From contig QFNE01000012.1 in the NCBI GenBank assembly GCA_003240735.1, forward strand, positions 4,678-68,677: DNA of 64,000 nucleotides, read 5' to 3'. The translations under genes and the position numbers were made by a program. Below are positions 45,279 to 53,264 of the stretch, one piece after another. The first letter of the stretch is position 1, and each line of letters opens with the position of its first letter. This DNA comes from Paracoccus denitrificans. GTDB taxonomy: Bacteria > Pseudomonadota > Alphaproteobacteria > Rhodobacterales > Rhodobacteraceae. The notes below the pieces were generated by a model, which saw only the letters and a list, made by a program, of their open reading frames with translations, had not been told where the DNA came from and did not search any database.

Positions 45279-45767
45279 ATGACCGGTACGAACCCCTTTG
45301 CAACCGAGCGTGATGGCGACCGCCTGACTGGCTCGGACACGCTGATTGACGAAGGGTTCGGTCGTGACCTGAATACGCGCGACGGAGTGATTGAGGTGGC
45401 CGAGGAGTTCGCCACTGTCGATGTCGAGCGTCGTGAAACTGGGGTCGTCCGCGTTCACTTGAAGACTGACGAAACTGACGAGCTTTTGCCCGTGTCGCTG
45501 CGTCACGAAGGTGTCACGGTCACACGCCACCCAGTCGAGCAAGAGCTGACAGAAGTTCCGCAGACCCGCACCGAGGGAGATGTGACGATCATCCCGGTCT
45601 ATGAGGAACGCGCGGTCGTCGTGACCAAGCTGTTTCTTGTCGAAGAAATTCATATCCGCCGCGAGATCCGTGAAGAGCAGATCGACGCGCCGGTTACCCT
45701 GCGCCGCCAGCGTGCCGTGGTCGAACGGCTGGATGAGAACGGCGTGGCACGCGACGACATCGCGTGA
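45279..45767 (+). CDS. DUF2382 (YsnF/AvaK) domain protein
   Basis: The 162-residue protein is mainly a DUF2382 domain (about 38-155): VIEVAEEFATVDVERRETGVVRVHLKT, HEGVTVTRHPVEQELTEVPQTRTEGDVTIIPVYEERAVVVTKLFLVEEIHIRREI. The family is linked to stress responses but has no known reaction. The gene is followed 40 bases on by a second DUF2382 gene, suggesting a duplication. GGAAC at 45204-45208 hints at EcfG control, but no clear -10 follows. Confidence 0.88.
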   Translation: MTGTNPFATERDGDRLTGSDTLIDEGFGRDLNTRDGVIEVAEEFATVDVERRETGVVRVHLKTDETDELLPVSLRHEGVTVTRHPVEQELTEVPQTRTEGDVTIIPVYEERAVVVTKLFLVEEIHIRREIREEQIDAPVTLRRQRAVVERLDENGVARDDIA

Positions 45768-45807
45768 TGTGTGCGACCGCAATTTTTGACCATCGAGGAT
45801 TTTGACA

Positions 45808-46680
45808 ATGACCTATGAAGCAAGCGCAAATGGCGCACGCAGCCTGTCCGCCATGTTCGACACCCGCGCCGAGGCCGACCGTGCCGTCGCCGCACTTGAG
45901 GCTGCCGGAATCGCCGATGTTGTCCTGACGGGCGGCGAGAACGAAGGTTACGGCAGCGTGTCCCGTGATGTGCAGCCCGACACCCGCGACGCCGACCGCG
46001 GCTTCTTTGCCTCGCTGGGCGACTTCTTCTTCCCGGAAGAGGACCGCTATGCCTATGCCGAAGGTCTGAACCGTGGCGGCTATCTGGTGACGGTCTCGAA
46101 CCTCCAGGCGGGTCAGTACGATGCGGCGCTGGACATTCTTGACGATGAAGGTGCCGTCGATCTGGAAGCCCGGGAAACCGAATGGCGTTCGGAAGGGTGG
46201 AGCGGCTATGACAACGCGCAGCCGGCCGCTTATGCCGCCGATACAACCTATGGCGAAGATACGCTGGAAGGCGATCTGAACCGCGATGGCAAGATCGACG
46301 TCGTGGAAGAGCGGCTTCAGCTGGCTAAGCGCGAAACCGAAGGCGGCCGCGTCCGTGTCCGGTCTTACGTTCGCGAAGTCCCGGTCGAAGAGTCGATCGA
46401 GCTGCATTCAGAGCACGTGAACATCGAACGTCACCCGGTCGATCGTCCTGCAGGTGACGACGCATTCCGCGACCAGACACTGGAAGCGCGCGAATACAGC
46501 GAAACCCCGGTTGTCCGTAAGGATGCCCGTGTGGTCGAAGAGATCAACCTGAACAAGGAATCCGAGTCGCACACCGAAACCGTGCGCGACACCGTGCGCA
46601 AGACCGAGGTCGAGATTGATGATGAGCGCGTGGCCGGTGATCGCACCACGGGTGAGTGGGCTGACAAAGACCGTATCTGA
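45808..46680 (+). CDS. Two-domain stress protein: GSP-17M-like plus DUF2382
   Basis: The 290-residue protein has an N-terminal domain (about 10-75, SLSAMFDTRAEADRAVAALEAAGIADVVL ... GGYLVTVSNL) like the general stress protein 17M fold, an Asp/Tyr-rich linker, an EF-hand-like GDLNRDGKIDVVEE stretch that is here followed by the DUF2382 domain (about 165-265). The C-terminus is charged and hydrophilic. The ATG at 45808 is preferred to the TTG at 45802. A terminator follows. Confidence 0.88.
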   Translation: MTYEASANGARSLSAMFDTRAEADRAVAALEAAGIADVVLTGGENEGYGSVSRDVQPDTRDADRGFFASLGDFFFPEEDRYAYAEGLNRGGYLVTVSNLQAGQYDAALDILDDEGAVDLEARETEWRSEGWSGYDNAQPAAYAADTTYGEDTLEGDLNRDGKIDVVEERLQLAKRETEGGRVRVRSYVREVPVEESIELHSEHVNIERHPVDRPAGDDAFRDQTLEAREYSETPVVRKDARVVEEINLNKESESHTETVRDTVRKTEVEIDDERVAGDRTTGEWADKDRI

Positions 46681-46703
46681 TCTAAACTGATACCGACCAT
46701 CGG

Positions 46704-46733
46704 CGGCCGCCCCGGAAGGGGCGGCCGTCTTTA
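46704..46733 (+). terminator. Terminator after the DUF2382 pair
   Basis: A 10-base stem (46704-46713 with 46718-46727, GGAA loop) is followed by TCTTTAC. Confidence 0.85.
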
Positions 46734-46831
46734 CATTCGTGGGTTGATTATTGTTAGGTGGCGGCTGGTGATATTGTGGGCGCAACAGCAATTTGACAAG
46801 TTGCTCCAGATATTTGGCTCCGATCTGACGA

Positions 46832-47572
46832 ATGGCACTAAGCGAATTTTTTGTCCGTTATCTTCAACTGCGCGACGAGTTGAGCGCTGAGGACTTGGCG
46901 CGCCTCCGCGCTATCCGAACCACGATCGCCGACTTTGACCCGGGCGCGGTCATCATCCCGTCAGAGGTGCCGCTGAAACGCAGCTGCATGATGCTCCGGG
47001 GGTTTGCCGGTCGCGTTCACGTCGTTCCCACCCGGCGTCAAGGCAGTTTGCAAGAAGTCATCACAGCGCTGCATGTTCCGGGCGACTTTGTAGACCTGCA
47101 CGGATTTGTTCTGACGGGTCTGGAACATGAAGTCCGCGCCTATGGTCCCGCGCAGGTTGAGTTCGTCGATCACGACGAGCTGCGCGACATCACGGAGCGT
47201 TTCCCCCATCTGACGCGGCTGCTGTGGATGTCGACAGCGATCGATGCAGCGATCCATCGTCAATGGCTGGTCGCCGCGGGGTCGCTGCGATCAACCGCGC
47301 ATCTGGCGCATCTGCTGTGCGAAATCTACGCTCGTCTCGCCTCGGTCGGTGCTGCGCATGATGGTCGGATGACGTTCCCGCTGTTGCAGCGGCAATTGGC
47401 ACAGGCGCTGGGATACTCTTCGATCCACATCAACCGGGCCGTCCGCGAATTGCGCGACCGAAGCCTGCTGACCTGGAACGGGGTCGAGGTCCATCTGCGC
47501 GATCTGGCCAGCCTTCAGGCCTTGGCTCAGTTCGACCCGACCTATCTGGACGCGGAACGGCAGGCGCGGTGA
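46832..47572 (+). CDS. Crp/Fnr family transcriptional regulator
   Basis: The 246-residue protein has an N-terminal cyclic-nucleotide-binding-type domain (about 25-120; SCMMLRGFAGRVHVVPTRRQGSLQEVITALHVPGDFVDLHGFVL) and a C-terminal winged helix (about 150-230; TFPLLQRQLAQALGYSSIHINRAVRELRDRSLLTWNGVEV). It lacks the FNR-type cysteine cluster, so it is not an oxygen sensor of that kind. The ligand is unknown. It follows a low-GC gap of about 100 bases containing TTGACA at 46793-46798 without a good -10. Confidence 0.92.
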   Translation: MALSEFFVRYLQLRDELSAEDLARLRAIRTTIADFDPGAVIIPSEVPLKRSCMMLRGFAGRVHVVPTRRQGSLQEVITALHVPGDFVDLHGFVLTGLEHEVRAYGPAQVEFVDHDELRDITERFPHLTRLLWMSTAIDAAIHRQWLVAAGSLRSTAHLAHLLCEIYARLASVGAAHDGRMTFPLLQRQLAQALGYSSIHINRAVRELRDRSLLTWNGVEVHLRDLASLQALAQFDPTYLDAERQAR

Positions 47573-47576
47573 CGGC

Positions 47577-48449
47577 CTACTGACACAGGCGATAGCCGCC
47601 GCGCCGGGCCTTGACGTCCAGATGCAGATGGTTGTCGTGGGCCGCATTGCTGCCCGGTCCCAGAACCGTCGCGAAGTCCATGCAGGCGGACGCCTGAACC
47701 GTCGCTTGGAAGGCTTGGAGCATGTCACCCGAATCCTCTCGCGGTGCGACGACGATTTCTGATCCGTCGTCAAAGCGAAAGCTGGCGATGTCGATTGCAT
47801 TGCCCAAGGCATGTTCGGACAGCTTGGCCGATGACGCGCCGCCCACCACGCCGCGGCACTGATAGGTCGTGCCAAGCGTCATCTCTGTCAGTTTCGGTGA
47901 TCCGGGCAGCCGCTTTGTTGCCGGGGCCACGAAGTCGCGCACCCAATGCGACAGGCTGCGCGCCGTGTCGCAACGCATCTCGGCACCGCCCGCCAACGCC
48001 ACGCCAGGCAGGATCGACGTGATCCGAACCGGCCGCGCGATGCCGCAGTCACGCTGATCTTCATCGATCATGGCAGGCAGTTCCTCATACCCGACGCCTT
48101 GCGTGAACAGCTCGAGCAGGCACGCAGAATAGGCGAAATCGTCCTCGCGCAGTTGCTCGGGCATGGGGGGCTCAAGCGCTGCCGTCCGTTCAGCCTCTCG
48201 TCGGTCCATTTCGTCGGGCGGGATCAAGCGACCGACTGAGCCCACCCGAACGCCGTTTTCATCGGCAGGAGGCACGTCCGGCTTGGTCGTGGGGGCAGCA
48301 ACCGTGTCGGCTTGAACGCTGATCGACGCAGGCTTGTCTACCGGTGGCGTCGCGTCGTCGGCTGTCTTCGCGGTCGGTCGGTCCTGCGCCCATGCTGCCA
48401 TCGCAAGGATCGACGCGACCGAGACAGCAGCAAGAAACGCGCGGTTCAT
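47577..48449 (-). CDS. Extensin-like family protein, probable peptidoglycan-acting periplasmic protein
   Basis: The 290-residue protein has a signal peptide (about 1-21, cut after AWA), a Pro/Thr/Asp-rich linker, and the extensin-like domain with CSLLELFTQG-like start, DCGIARPVRITSILPGVALAGGAEMRCDTARSLSHWV, TTYQCRGVVGGASSAKLSEHALGNAIDIASF and NHLHLDVKARR. The H/D pattern SEHALGNAIDI and NAAHDNHLHLDV recalls the VanY/LAS peptidase metal site. The ATG at 48449 lies in the end of the L,D-transpeptidase gene, so the pair is cotranscribed and probably acts on the cell wall together. Confidence 0.87.
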   Translation of the reverse strand: MNRAFLAAVSVASILAMAAWAQDRPTAKTADDATPPVDKPASISVQADTVAAPTTKPDVPPADENGVRVGSVGRLIPPDEMDRREAERTAALEPPMPEQLREDDFAYSACLLELFTQGVGYEELPAMIDEDQRDCGIARPVRITSILPGVALAGGAEMRCDTARSLSHWVRDFVAPATKRLPGSPKLTEMTLGTTYQCRGVVGGASSAKLSEHALGNAIDIASFRFDDGSEIVVAPREDSGDMLQAFQATVQASACMDFATVLGPGSNAAHDNHLHLDVKARRGGYRLCQ

Positions 48450-48451
48450 CC

Positions 48452-49921
48452 TCAATTCTCCGGCGGTGGCGGCAGGATGGTTTCCTGAACCGGGGCCGGA
48501 ACCGTTTCCACCGGGGCAGCGGGCGGGGCGGTCAGCGCGTCCTGCAGCGCCTGCTCAGCCGCTTCGGCGGCCGCAGCGACCGCAGGGTCGATGGGGGCCA
48601 GTTGGGTCTGGGCCGGCACCGCCAGCGGCGCTTCGCGACCGGCGGGCCGGGGCAGGGCTGTTGGTCGCGCCGGCGTCGTGCCGGGCATGGTCGGCGCGGC
48701 TTCCAGATCACCCGCGCCGCTGACGGCCAGATTGGCCGGACGAACGCCAGGACGCGCCGACGTCGTCAGCAACCCCGCAGCACTGGTCGGAAGCGCCGCT
48801 GATTGCGCGCTTGCGGCCCCGACCCCTGCCACGTCGCCCGGACCGGTGGCACGACCAACCGCCTGCGTTGAGGCCTCGCCTGTGGCCTGCTCCGGCGATA
48901 GTCCGGTCGCCTGCGAAATCGTGACGCCAGGCGCGAGAAACTCCACGACGGTCCGCCCGGGCTGAACCATGTGCGCCAGTTCCTGCGCGTCCCAGTTCGT
49001 CAGCCGGACACAGCCGTGGGATTGGCTGACGAACAGGCGAGACGGCGTCGGCGTGCCGTGGATGCCATAGGTGGGTTTGCTGAGCGCGATCCAGACGTTA
49101 CCGACCGGCCCGTTCGGGCCGGGCGGGATCGTCAACACCCGATCATTGTCGCCCTGCTTGAAATTGATGTTGGGGTTATACGTGTAGTTGGGATTGATCG
49201 CGACGCGTTCGACCATATGCGCCCCGTGGGGCGACGGCGTGGCAGACGATCCGACTGTCGCCGGATAATCGACGATCATCCGGTCCCCGGCGTAAGCGGC
49301 AACCCGACCGGTCTGCTTGTCGATCAGGATGCGATCGACCTTGGTTCGGATCGGCTTGGGCACCTGCATCACATTGATGACGGCGCCCGGCTCGAACTTC
49401 GTGCCCGGATTGATCTGGGTCAGAAAGCGGTCGTCCATATGGAACCGCTCGGCCAGTTTTTCGACGATGCTGGTGTAACCCATCGACGGCATCTGCGCTT
49501 TTTCGGCGTAGTCCGTGGGGATCGACGCAACCAGACCTTCGCCGTCGGCCGCGGTGATCGTATATTCCATCGTCGCCGGGATGGTGTTGTAGGGTTGCAG
49601 CAAGGCCCAGATCGTCGCGTCCATCCGGCCGTCCTGCGGCAGGGCGTTGCGACGCTCGAACGCCTTGATGGCGCTCTCGCTCATCCCGCCGCGGAATCCG
49701 TCGATGACGCCGGGCGAGGTGCCGGCGCGATCCAGAAGCAGTTGCACCTTGGCCGTGATGGCGGACTGGCCCGCAGGCAGGTCACCCCCGCCATATTCGG
49801 CATTGGTGATGTCGTCGGCGGTCATCTGCACCCGCTTGGCCTGTGCCTGTGCCTGTGCCTGCAAGGGGGGCAAAGCCATGGCTGCCAGCAAGGACAGAAG
49901 CAGTGAGGCTGGCGCGCGCAT
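48452..49921 (-). CDS. L,D-transpeptidase family protein (YkuD)
   Basis: Cross-links peptidoglycan or attaches proteins to it through L,D bonds. The 489-residue protein has a signal peptide (about 1-24), a peptidoglycan-binding domain (about 52-108, LLLDRAGTSPGVIDGFRGGMSESAIKAFERRN), a LysM-like part (about 148-187), then the YkuD domain with SHGCVRL and catalytic Cys304. The C-terminus (about 335-489) is Pro/Ala-rich and disordered. It is the first gene of the pair with the extensin-like protein. Confidence 0.93.
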   Translation of the reverse strand: MRAPASLLLSLLAAMALPPLQAQAQAQAKRVQMTADDITNAEYGGGDLPAGQSAITAKVQLLLDRAGTSPGVIDGFRGGMSESAIKAFERRNALPQDGRMDATIWALLQPYNTIPATMEYTITAADGEGLVASIPTDYAEKAQMPSMGYTSIVEKLAERFHMDDRFLTQINPGTKFEPGAVINVMQVPKPIRTKVDRILIDKQTGRVAAYAGDRMIVDYPATVGSSATPSPHGAHMVERVAINPNYTYNPNINFKQGDNDRVLTIPPGPNGPVGNVWIALSKPTYGIHGTPTPSRLFVSQSHGCVRLTNWDAQELAHMVQPGRTVVEFLAPGVTISQATGLSPEQATGEASTQAVGRATGPGDVAGVGAASAQSAALPTSAAGLLTTSARPGVRPANLAVSGAGDLEAAPTMPGTTPARPTALPRPAGREAPLAVPAQTQLAPIDPAVAAAAEAAEQALQDALTAPPAAPVETVPAPVQETILPPPPEN

Positions 49922-50119
49922 GACGGTCTCCGGCGGATAGGTGTGTCAGATGATCGGACTTGGCGGTGTTTTCCGCGTCACGCCTGTGGGGCACAAGTCA
50001 CGCCCGGTCAAGATTGGTTGAATCCGGCGGTCAGGAAAGTGACGCGGGGGGACATCTTGCCGTCGGGGCGGTCCTGAATAACCTTGGCCCCAAGATCAAA
50101 CGGATGGGGGGCTTGCATC

Positions 50120-50911
50120 ATGGAAAACTGTCAAATCGACGATCTGGGCGATCGGCTGGTCGTCACGAATGACAACCCGAAACGGCGCAATGCGCTGACG
50201 CCCGGATTTCAGGCCGGGCTGAGTCAGGCTTTGGCCACCGCGAACGCGGAACGACGGATCGCCGCGGTCATCCTGACCGGTGCTGAGGGTTTCTTTTGCG
50301 CAGGGGGCGACCTGAACGTCCTGATGACCGCGCACACCTTGTCTGATGACGGTCGTCGCGCCCGCATCCGCGACCTGGCCCAGCTGATGCAGTCCATCAT
50401 GGATTGCCGCGTTCCCGTCATTGCTGCGGTCGAAGGTGGCGCTGCAGGCGCGGGTTTGTCCTTGATGATGGCCTGTGATCTTGTCGTCGCGGCAAGCGAT
50501 GCGCAGTTCACGGCGGCCTATGTCAACGCGGGACTGATCCCGGATGGTGGCCTGAGCGGGACGTTAAGTGCGGCGCTGCCACGCCCGCTGGTGGCCGAAA
50601 TGCTTTTGCTGGGGTTGCCAGTGGGGGCGGAGCGGCTCTTTGATCTGGGTGCGATCAATCGCCTCGCCACCCCCGGCGATGCGCTGGACAGCGCAAATCA
50701 GCTGGCCGACCGACTGGCGCAAGGGCCTGCCGATGCGCAGGCGGCGATCAAGACCCTGACCACCACCGCGCATCGCGCCATGATTCAGGCGCAGTTCGAC
50801 GCCGAAGTGCCGCTGATGGCGGCCGCGCTGGCTGGCCCCGAGGCCGCCGAAGGCGCAGCGGCATTTCTGGCCAAACGGCAGCCCGAATTCGCCCGTCTCA
50901 GAAACAGCTGA
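50120..50911 (+). CDS. Enoyl-CoA hydratase/isomerase family protein
   Basis: A 263-residue crotonase-fold protein that hydrates or isomerises enoyl-CoA. Seen motifs: LTGAEGFFCAGGDLNVL for the first oxyanion-hole strand, EGGAAGAGLSLMMACDLVVAASDAQFTAAYVNAGLIPDGGLSGTLSAALP for the second. The ATG at 50120 is chosen for the G-rich ribosome site. Within the group it resembles oxepin-CoA hydrolase/alternative type hydratases, but the substrate cannot be fixed. It converges with a GntR gene 7 bases away. Confidence 0.9.
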   Translation: MENCQIDDLGDRLVVTNDNPKRRNALTPGFQAGLSQALATANAERRIAAVILTGAEGFFCAGGDLNVLMTAHTLSDDGRRARIRDLAQLMQSIMDCRVPVIAAVEGGAAGAGLSLMMACDLVVAASDAQFTAAYVNAGLIPDGGLSGTLSAALPRPLVAEMLLLGLPVGAERLFDLGAINRLATPGDALDSANQLADRLAQGPADAQAAIKTLTTTAHRAMIQAQFDAEVPLMAAALAGPEAAEGAAAFLAKRQPEFARLRNS

Positions 50912-50918
50912 ACTGCGA

Positions 50919-51719
50919 TCAAAGGCCGCGGATGTTGCTGCCGGGGGGAAAGCTGCGGATCGTGTGCCCGACCTGAAAGGCGTGGCAGACATAGCTCATG
51001 GGGCGCCCCTCGCTCCAGCAGCAGGAGTGGCGAACAAGGACCGGAGTATCGCCATGGACCCGCAGATCCTCGGCCGCGTCCACGTCACCTGCACGCTCGG
51101 CGGTGATTTCGCTTTCCCAGCGATGAATGGCGACGTGATTGCACAGCCATTCGTTCAGACTTTGGGAAATGCTGTCGACGCCTGCATCGGGATAAGCCGA
51201 TTGCAACGTCCATCGCGATTCTGAACACCACGGAATGCCATCGGCAAAAATGACCTCTCGCGTGAAAACGACCGTGTCGGTCGGGGACAGCATCATGGCG
51301 GCCTGCACTGCAGGTGGGGGCGCAACCGTCTTTGCAACGACACGCTGCGAATCAAAGGTCTGACCGCGTTCGGCAATCAGATCGCGGATGATGGGCACAC
51401 CGATGGTCGACGCGTCTTCCATGCTGGCGTTGACGCGCGTCCCGACCTTGCGACGACGTTCGACAATGCCCCGGCGCGCCAGTTCGGTCAGCGCCCGGTT
51501 GACCGTGGCCCTTGCACAACCGAATTCGACTGCAAGTCGCTGTTCGGTCGGAATCAGCTCTCCGGGGACATAGATGCGCTGGCGGATCCGCTCCATGATT
51601 TCGGACATGACCGATTGCCACGTCGCCATGCTGGATCGCGGAGCGCCCACGAATTGCCTGTCGGCCGGACTTTCACCCTGCGCAGAGAAACGATCAGATT
51701 TGTTGTCGAAGTCTGTCAT
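50919..51719 (-). CDS. GntR family regulator with UTRA domain (HutC subfamily)
   Basis: The 266-residue protein has an N-terminal winged helix (about 37-95; MSEIMERIRQRIYVPGELIPTEQRLAVEFGCARATVNRALTELARRGIVERRRKVGTRVN) and a UTRA ligand domain (about 105-260). The UTRA pattern (VVFTREVIFADGIPWCSESRWTL, ISQSLNEWL, ITAERAGDVDAAEDLRVHGDTPVLVRHSCCWSEGRPMSY) is HutC-like; no histidine-use genes are near. A start at residue 31 is possible. A pair of repeats upstream (51782-51810) may be its own operator. Confidence 0.92.
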   Translation of the reverse strand: MTDFDNKSDRFSAQGESPADRQFVGAPRSSMATWQSVMSEIMERIRQRIYVPGELIPTEQRLAVEFGCARATVNRALTELARRGIVERRRKVGTRVNASMEDASTIGVPIIRDLIAERGQTFDSQRVVAKTVAPPPAVQAAMMLSPTDTVVFTREVIFADGIPWCSESRWTLQSAYPDAGVDSISQSLNEWLCNHVAIHRWESEITAERAGDVDAAEDLRVHGDTPVLVRHSCCWSEGRPMSYVCHAFQVGHTIRSFPPGSNIRGL

Positions 51720-52022
51720 TGTTTGGTCGTGCCGATCGAAAAGGCGGGCCTGGCGCAGCGGCTGGAGTGGCGACCGACCCTTTGGTTAGGCATGGTTCGG
51801 TCAGGCACGGCAGAGATGATCTAGGCGTCGTCTGGAGAAAATTCCTGTGGCGTAACTGATAGTTGCGAAAAGGGCGGCGGTAAGCTGTCTTTTCGACGGT
51901 TGCGTGCCTTCGGGGCATTCTGAACTGGTCAGTCTGGCCGTGCCGCCTATGCCGGTTCTTGTCAACTTCTAATTGCATTGCCCCGCACCCGGACCCTCTT
52001 TTCAGCGGAGAAAAGCAAGCGT
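51720..52022. other. Intergenic region between the GntR gene and the MFS gene
   Basis: These 303 bases have no supportable ORF. They contain a tandem repeat TTGGTTAGGCATGG (51782-51795) and TCGGTCAGGCACGG (51797-51810) matching at 11 of 14 positions, about 65-90 bases before the GntR start, and a short inverted repeat TGCC-N5-GGCA (51910-51922 area). No strong sigma-70 promoter is visible to me. Confidence 0.4.
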
Positions 52023-53261
52023 ATGGCTGCAGTCATGTCTGCGACAAATCCGCCCATAGCGGGGCCCCGTTCCGCCAGCCTGAACCCTGCACCGGTCGCG
52101 TGGACCGTTCTGGGCGCGCTGAGTGTCTGCCACATGATCAACGACATCATGCAGTCGCTGCTGTCGTCGATCTATCCGTTGCTGCAGGCAGAGTTTAACT
52201 TGGACTACACCCAGATCGGGCTTCTGACTTTTGCGTTTCAGGTGACCGCGTCGTTCCTGCAGCCGCTGATCGGCATCTATACCGACCGCTATCCGATGCC
52301 CAAATCGTTGAGCGTAGGGATGCTGATGACGTTCGTCGGCGTTCTGATCCTGTCGCAGGTCCACAGCTATCCGCTGTTGGTGGTGGGCGCGATGCTGATC
52401 GGAACCGGCTCGGCCGTCTTCCACCCCGAAAGCTCGCGCATTGCGCGGACGGCGTCAGGCGGGCGGTTCGGAACCGCACAGTCGCTGTTTCAGGTCGGCG
52501 GCAATTTCGGACAGGCGATGGGGCCGCTGCTGGCCGCGTTTCTGGTCGTGCCGTTCGGTCGTCCTGTCATTGGCTGGGTCGCGCTGTTCGCGCTGGCCGG
52601 TGCCGCGACGCTTTGGCAGGTGGGTAAGTGGGCTGACGGGCGCCGTCGCGCCGCGGGTCCGCAGGTCGCGCCGCCCAAGCCCCTTCTGTCGCGCAATCGG
52701 ATCATCGCATCCATCGCAATCCTTGCCGTGCTGACGATGACCAAGAACTTTTACACGGCCAGCATCTCTAGCTATTACACGTTCTTCCTGATCCAGAAGT
52801 TCGGTCTGTCGGCGCAGGCGTCGCAGGTCATGCTGTTCCTGTTTCTGGGCGGCATGGCCGCTGGCGTCATGCTGGGCGGCATCATCGGGGACCGGGTCGG
52901 TGCGCTGACGGTCATCTGGGTGTCGATCCTCGGCGTCCTGCCGCTGACGCTGCTGTTGCCGCATGTGGGGCTGGTCGCGACGGGGATCCTGACGGTGCTG
53001 ATCGGGCTGATCCTCGCCTCGGCCTTCCCCGCGATCGTCGTATACGCGCAGGAGCTGGTGCCCGGGCGCACTGGCCTCATCGCAGGCCTGTTCTTCGGGT
53101 TCGCCTTCGGCATGGGCGGGGTCGCGGCTGCGCTGCTTGGGGTGGTCGCCGACCATACCAGCATCGAATATGTCTATACGCTCTGTTCGTTCCTGCCAGC
53201 ACTGGGTCTGGTGACGATCTTTCTGCCGCGCCGCGACGAACTCTCACGCGCCGAACGCTGA
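52023..53261 (+). CDS. MFS transporter, fosmidomycin-resistance (Fsr) type
   Basis: The 412-residue protein has about 12 membrane segments. The Fsr pattern is visible: LSVCHMINDIMQSLLSSIYPLLQAEFNLDYTQIGLLTFAFQVTASFLQPLIGIYTDRYP, GTGSAVFHPESSRIARTASGGRFGTAQSLFQVGGNFGQAMGPLL, and a second-half TKNFYTASISSYYTFFLIQKFGL. The family exports small drugs; here the natural substrate is unknown. The start could be 52023 or the ATG at 52035. It is followed within 3 bases by the sulfotransferase-like/GT90 gene. Confidence 0.9.
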   Translation: MAAVMSATNPPIAGPRSASLNPAPVAWTVLGALSVCHMINDIMQSLLSSIYPLLQAEFNLDYTQIGLLTFAFQVTASFLQPLIGIYTDRYPMPKSLSVGMLMTFVGVLILSQVHSYPLLVVGAMLIGTGSAVFHPESSRIARTASGGRFGTAQSLFQVGGNFGQAMGPLLAAFLVVPFGRPVIGWVALFALAGAATLWQVGKWADGRRRAAGPQVAPPKPLLSRNRIIASIAILAVLTMTKNFYTASISSYYTFFLIQKFGLSAQASQVMLFLFLGGMAAGVMLGGIIGDRVGALTVIWVSILGVLPLTLLLPHVGLVATGILTVLIGLILASAFPAIVVYAQELVPGRTGLIAGLFFGFAFGMGGVAAALLGVVADHTSIEYVYTLCSFLPALGLVTIFLPRRDELSRAER

Positions 53262-53264
53262 GGC

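Noticed and set aside
46793..46821. Sigma-70 promoter before the Crp-like gene
   Set aside because: A perfect TTGACA exists at 46793 but no acceptable -10 lies at 16-18 bases.
46832..47572. FNR-type oxygen sensor
   Set aside because: The N-terminal cysteine cluster needed for an iron-sulfur centre is missing.
49839..49865. Tandem TGTGCC hexamer repeat as a regulatory or phase-variable repeat
   Set aside because: It encodes a Gln-Ala run at the end of the L,D-transpeptidase signal peptide; hexamers keep the frame, so it cannot switch the gene.
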